Shown in pieces: positions 60,094-64,000 of a stretch of DNA of 64,000 bases. Numbering within the stretch: position 1 is the first letter of the stretch; every line of letters begins with the position of its first letter. Source of the DNA: Nyssa sinensis (taxonomy: Eukaryota; Streptophyta; Magnoliopsida; Cornales; Nyssaceae); contig CM018051.1 in the NCBI GenBank assembly GCA_008638375.1, forward strand, positions 25,332,844 to 25,396,843, in the 5' to 3' direction. Below the pieces are notes generated by a model. It worked only from the letters and a program-made list of their open reading frames with translations. It was not told where the DNA came from and made no database searches. The position numbers were made by a program, and so were the translations under genes.

Positions 60094-62012
60094 ATGTCTG
60101 CTCCTTTTGAGTCCCCAATTGTAAGCGAGGGAGTAGGAAATCCTTCTGAGATGGCTGTACCATCTCCTGTGGAAGACGTAGATAACCCTGCTCCCGAAGA
60201 TATTGGGGAGAGGCTTGTTAAACCTCCCCCTAGTCCTAGGGTTAGGATAGTTGATGCCTTTGAAGAGCCCCGAGACAGGGCTGGGGAGACCTCTGGTAGG
60301 TCTTCCCATAGAGAAGAGGGTGAGAGTGCTGTTACTCAGAGCCTTCTGGACGAATAGAGGGTAAAATACAGTTTTCCCCCAAACGTGACCTGCAGAGCTC
60401 CAGGCCCCATGGATCGTCCCCAAAATGTTGAAGCCGGGAAGATTTGTGTTTATCTTGCCTGGTTCGAAATAGGCTTGAGACTCCCATTGTCGGATTTAGT
60501 CAGGCAATTCTTTTGTTGGTACAAGCTCTGCCCTGCCGACCTGAATCTCAATAGTTGGCGGCAGCTTATAGGGTTCATAGTGTTGGGACACCAAGACAAG
60601 GTAGATGTGTCCCTGGACTTGATCTGTAGCAATATGGATCTGAAGTTCAAGCAGGCAGAAGGCCTTTTCTATATGTCCTTCGAGAAGGGGTTCCGACCCT
60701 TGTCCTCCGTTCCTACTTCCAACAAAACGTGGAAGAAGTGGTACTTCTTCGTCGAAGGAGGATGGGAGCATGAAGACTTCCAGGACGGAGAGGCCTCGCC
60801 ATTCCCTCGTGCTATGGGTCATAAGGGTGAGCCTTATTCCCTTAGGTTTGCTTTAGCTTTGTTTATGCCTTCAGAACTGATAAACTGATATATTATTCCT
60901 TACTTCTGTGCAGTCAAGAGTGCTTGGAAGAGGCCCGATTTTACTAAAGCACTGCGAGATCAGTACCGAGTGCTGCTTTTGACTTCTAACCGGGGTCATT
61001 CTGTCATTGTGACTCTGGAGAATTTGATGGCTGCCCGTATTACAGAGCTTAAGAAGAGGCTAACATCGAAGTGGACAGTGCCGGAGGCCCAAGTGATGGG
61101 GGAGGCTTCCTTCCGAGTTGAGCCTGATGCCCCCTCTGAAGTAAAAAAGAGGAGGTTGATTTCTGGCTCTCCCGAGCCAGCCCCTACCGAGGCTGAGAAG
61201 GAGGCCGAACCTGCCGTTCCTGTTTCGACTGCTCCTCCTGCCCCTTCCGGTCCGAGCAGAAGGACTAGGAAGGGGAAAGCACCTGCCGTACCGTCCGAGC
61301 CGTTTGATGAGCTGGACTATCAAATCGCCAAGAAGGCATTTGACCAAATATGGGCTCGGGGCCCTCACCGATACAGAGGGGACGACCCCTCAAAGCTGAT
61401 GACTGAGATGATGAATCTCCAAATGAGGGTAACTTCTAAAGCTGTTCTTGTCTTTACTGTTTGTTCATTTTGTTCAATCTAACTTATCTGTCTTGCCTTG
61501 TGTAGAGCATGCATAGTTTGGCTACTCTGATGGTGACTCCCATGGGCCTCGAGGAGGCTGAAAAAATGAAGACCGAAATGGACGAGATGAGGCTGGAGCT
61601 CGGAACAGCCCGATCCAAGGTTCAGATTGCTGAAGAGGGTCTGAAGGAAGCTAGCACCAACCTTGCCGTGGCAGAGTCTGAGAGGGAAATATATGCTCAG
61701 AAAGTTGAGGGGCTTCACGCGGAGTTGGTTGAGCTTCGAAATTCCTTTGATCAGAAGGTTCAGGAGGCAGTTGATCATGCCATGATTGAGACTGAGACAG
61801 AATTGAAAGAGGAAGTCGAACAGATGGGTGATGACCTGATCCGATTTGGTTTTGAAAGCTTCCGAACTAGATTTCAGGCTCAATTCCCGGGTTTTGACGT
61901 GTCGTCAATCGTTCCTCCTGAACCTGCCTCATCTGGTCCTGACCCGTACAAGACGGTTGGAGCTACTGCCCTTAATTTGGAAGAGGATCCAGGCCCTTCT
62001 AACAAGGCTTGA
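60094..62012 (+). pseudogene. Antisense gene 1 of Tat element T2, three exons, nearly intact
   Basis: Exon 1 60094-60826, intron 60827-60913 (GTGAGC...GTGCAG), exon 2 60914-61428, intron 61429-61505 (GTAACT...TGTAG), exon 3 61506-62012. The spliced frame is 585 codons with the stop, broken only by a TAG at 60355-60357 where T1 has Trp. Exon 1 has a proline-rich N-terminus ('KPPPSPRVRIVD') and the conserved domain ('CVYLAWFEIGLRLPLSDLV', 'ADLNLNSWR', 'TSNKTWKKWYFF'), about 77% identical to T1 over 112 residues by eye. It resembles the plant 'putative gypsy type transposon' (Transposase_28-like) family. Exon 2 has a basic, proline-rich linker ('KKRRLISGSPEPAP', 'RRTRKGKAP'). Exon 3 is a coiled coil ('EKMKTEMDEMRLELGTARSK') ending 'FPGFDVSSIVPPEP'. 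Function unknown; nuclear location is possible. Introns argue for a captured or long-adapted cellular-type gene. Confidence 0.85.
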
Positions 62013-62640
62013 GGCTTTATGGGCTTTTTGATTTTTTGTTATTTCCCTCTTGATGTAATGAATGTATACTTCTGATCAGTAAAATTGACTTTCCTTCAGA
62101 TTCTTCTTGTGTTCTTTCCTTCTGTGCAATTTTGTCGTAAGTGTAGCTATTCTGAGCCTCTTGCATGTTAGGTCAACCGTCCAGTAGTCAATAGTTGCTC
62201 TCTGAGCTTCGATACTTGCTATTGAATAATGAGTGTAGATTAACTTCAACTGTCTCATCATAATAAGATAAGAAAACAAACATAATCGGATAGACAGAGC
62301 CCAATAAAGTGGGAGTAAACTTTTGTAGAGCTCTGAAATAGACTGTTCTGAATTAAGAGCTTGTGAAGATAACCAGTCAGCTTGTGCTTGACATTCTGAT
62401 GCTCGGCATGCTATTTTTTGAGCACTCAGGATCAGGATATATCCGAGCTGTTTGGCCTTTGTCATATGGCTGGCCTGTCATAAAATAGTTAAGACTGGAA
62501 GGTCTAAATCTCAAATAGGGGGCCTGTACATCCAGATTTTGTCCCTTTCTCTTTATCAATTCAGAATCTTCAGTACTGGACTGTGGTTTTCGTTCAAAGA
62601 GTTCTGTACCCTGTCCCTTGGTATATCGAAGAGGCACATT
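62013..62640 (+). other. 3' region of antisense gene 1 and spacer (T2)
   Basis: 'gatgtaatgaatgtat' and 'cagtaaaattgac' (62050-62095) look like plant poly(A) signals. The rest (62100-62640) has only weak overlapping frames on both strands with no conserved features that I can see. Confidence 0.5.
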
Positions 62641-62698
62641 TAATGCACCGTTTATTTATTCGATTGCCGTTTGGGATTTCGAGGCCAATCTCTTTTTC

Positions 62699-62751
62699 AC
62701 CGTTGCGACGGTTCAGTTGGATGGCTTTTGGACTTCAAGGGTTTATATATA
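62699..62751 (+). promoter_or_regulatory. Promoter of antisense gene 2 in T2: palindrome and TATA box
   Basis: ACCGTTGCGACGGTT (62699-62713) is followed about 29 bp later by TTTATATATA (62742-62751). Both are conserved in T1 with similar spacing. Confidence 0.55.
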
Positions 62752-62853
62752 TGGAAACGAGGGCATACGTTTGCGCTCAACCCTTTTGTTCCCAAACTAT
62801 TTCCTCGTAGGAGAGACTTTAGATGCTGCCGAAATTTTATCACTCGCTCGGAG

Positions 62854-63180
62854 ATGATGGATGATTCCCTGTCTGAGTTAGGAATGATTAAACTGTGGCC
62901 GAGAGTTAACCTTCCCCCTTTTTCAGTCTCCAAGGAAGGATTAAAGAAGGCACAAGTCCTCTTGTGCCCTTTTGTATCCGGTCGAGATACCTCCGATTGG
63001 TGGTGGTCCCTCCTTGATTCAACCGAGGCTTGGAGCGCCGGTGATGAAGACGCAAGTGGGGTGCCTCCTCTTCTTCATGTCTCGTCGGAGACCCTTGCTT
63101 CAATCGGTTGGGGTGTAACAACTGACGTGAGGAAGACGAATGGCGGTCCCCTAAGACCCAGAGCCCTCATCCTCCATTAG
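62854..63180 (+). CDS. Antisense gene 2 of Tat element T2, unknown small protein
   Basis: The frame starts M-M-D-D-S about 100 bases after the TATA box and encodes 108 residues: 'LGMIKLWPRVNLPPFSVSKE', 'WSLLDSTEAWSAGDEDASG', 'ETLASIGWGV', 'RPRALILH'. An ATG further up (62671) lies before the TATA box and is unlikely. T1 has the same frame (10953-11261). After the stop, another frame (about 63183-63285) reads 'REINDSDDEMAWVLL' and 'DWGSGFLPFKWSRRRR', also conserved in T1, so the true product may be longer through splicing or a frameshift. A poly(A) signal AATAAA is at about 63451-63456. I do not recognise the family. Confidence 0.5.
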   Translation: MMDDSLSELGMIKLWPRVNLPPFSVSKEGLKKAQVLLCPFVSGRDTSDWWWSLLDSTEAWSAGDEDASGVPPLLHVSSETLASIGWGVTTDVRKTNGGPLRPRALILH

Positions 63181-63450
63181 TCGTGAGATCAATGATAGTG
63201 ATGATGAAATGGCCTGGGTGCTCCTTGATGCGGATTGGGGTTCAGGGTTCCTTCCTTTCAAATGGAGCCGGCGACGGCGGTAATGGAGGTCTTGGATCCT
63301 GTGCCCCTTTATCATCCGAGGAAGAAAGCCATGATGTTGCAAGTTGTAGCCTCTGTAGTAGCTTCTATAGTTGCCTATGTAATGATCTCTGTATTGTAGC
63401 CTCTGTTTTATTTCCAGTCTCTGTACTGATGTAAATCTTATGAATTATCA

Positions 63451-63456
63451 ATAAAA
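63451..63456 (+). terminator. Poly(A) signal of antisense gene 2 (T2)
   Basis: AATAAA in 'tatcaataaaattgagttc', conserved in T1 on the minus strand ('caattttattgatg', about 10702-10715). Confidence 0.6.
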
Positions 63457-63734
63457 TTGAGTTCTTTTTCTCAGATCTGATGTTCTTTGTATTCGAATGT
63501 ACTCTTCTGTAGTTAAAACACTTTCTCGTGCACTTCTGACATATGAATGTTCTAAGAATAGCTCAAAGAAACTTAGAAGAATGCTTGAATCAAAATTCTT
63601 CACTCCTGATCGGTATTATAGTACTTGTTACTTGTTTGACAGATAAGCCAAATAATATAAATATCAAATCTGAGGTATTCCGATCTAGGAAACTTTAGTT
63701 TTGTAGATGTTCAGAACTTCTGTCTTTGGATGGA

Positions 63735-64000
63735 CTGGATCATAGAATCTGTTTTTTAAAGATAGACCAGGCTGAAGAAACCTGTGTATTATAAATGGAC
63801 CAAGTCCTAAGACTTGTGCATTATAAATGGACCAAGTACGAAGAGTTGTACATTATGGACCAGGCTCTGGAGGCGTGTGCATTATAAATGGACCAAGTCC
63901 TAAGACTTGTGCATTATGGACCAGGCTCTAGAGGCCTGTGCATTATAAATGGACCAAGTCCTAAGACTTGTGCATTATAAATGGACCAAGTACGAAGACT
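63735..64000 (-). repeat. Minisatellite of ~32-nt units (T2), cut by the window edge
   Basis: The same two unit types as at 9594-10430, in the opposite orientation ('atggaccaagtcctaagact' and 'ggaccaggctctagaggcct'). About eight units are visible and the array continues past the window. Confidence 0.9.

Noticed and set aside
61060..61368. Minus-strand frame opposite exon 2 of antisense gene 1
   Set aside because: Shadow frame rich in R, G and S; the plus strand has splice sites and a homologue in T1.

Overview
The window looks like nuclear DNA of a flowering plant, probably a eudicot. It is AT-rich and dominated by nested LTR retrotransposons. I see only one convincing host gene, a VQ-motif protein of the calmodulin-binding-protein-25 (VQ15) type at about 55.58-56.29 kb. 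I found no rRNA, functional tRNA, CRISPR array or bacterial-type gene.

Layout. (1) 1-15.15 kb is most of a Tat-lineage Ty3/gypsy element (T1, plus strand). It has decayed RT, RNase H, second RNase H and integrase, a 32-nt minisatellite, two genes on the opposite strand, a polypurine tract and a 612-bp 3' LTR. It is interrupted by an LTR cut by the left edge (1-1241) and by a 5,068-bp solo LTR (1572-6639, TSD AGTGT). (2) 15.75-16.58 kb carries a CACTA-like end. (3) About 16.94-34.79 kb is a tandem array with a ~180-bp period, split by a complete but dead chromovirus of Tekay type (17406-33634). That chromovirus carries two further solo LTRs (19323-22623, TSD GGTTA; 27055-30104, TSD ACCTT). (4) 36.7-50.1 kb is a rearranged Ty1/copia piece of SIRE/Maximus type with LTRs in inverted orientation. 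It contains a solo LTR (37739-40572, TSD GAACC) and a complete non-coding LTR element (40716-48614) with two 3.5-kb LTRs. (5) 50.55-51.17 kb is a hAT-type MITE with a perfect 8-bp TSD. (6) About 51.6-54.26 kb is a decayed copia element on the minus strand. (7) 54.3-59.06 kb is low-copy DNA around the VQ gene. (8) 59.06-64.0 kb is a second Tat element (T2) in the opposite orientation. Its LTR, antisense genes and minisatellite are in view, and its pol should lie beyond the right edge.

The most interesting system is the antisense gene pair in the two Tat elements. Between integrase and the 3' LTR, both copies carry on the opposite strand a TATA box and a three-exon gene with two short introns at the same positions and phases. 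The product is a roughly 580-residue protein resembling the plant 'putative gypsy-type transposon' family, with a coiled-coil C-terminus. A second small antisense gene follows, with its own TATA box, a conserved AACCGTYGCRACGGTT-like palindrome and a poly(A) signal. The antisense genes converge on pol, and the minisatellite of alternating short palindromes separates them. T2's copy has only one nonsense codon.

In the dead pol genes nearly all in-frame stops can be explained by single C-to-T or G-to-A changes, as expected of long-methylated, silenced DNA. All functional statements rest on reading motifs by eye; no database search was possible.
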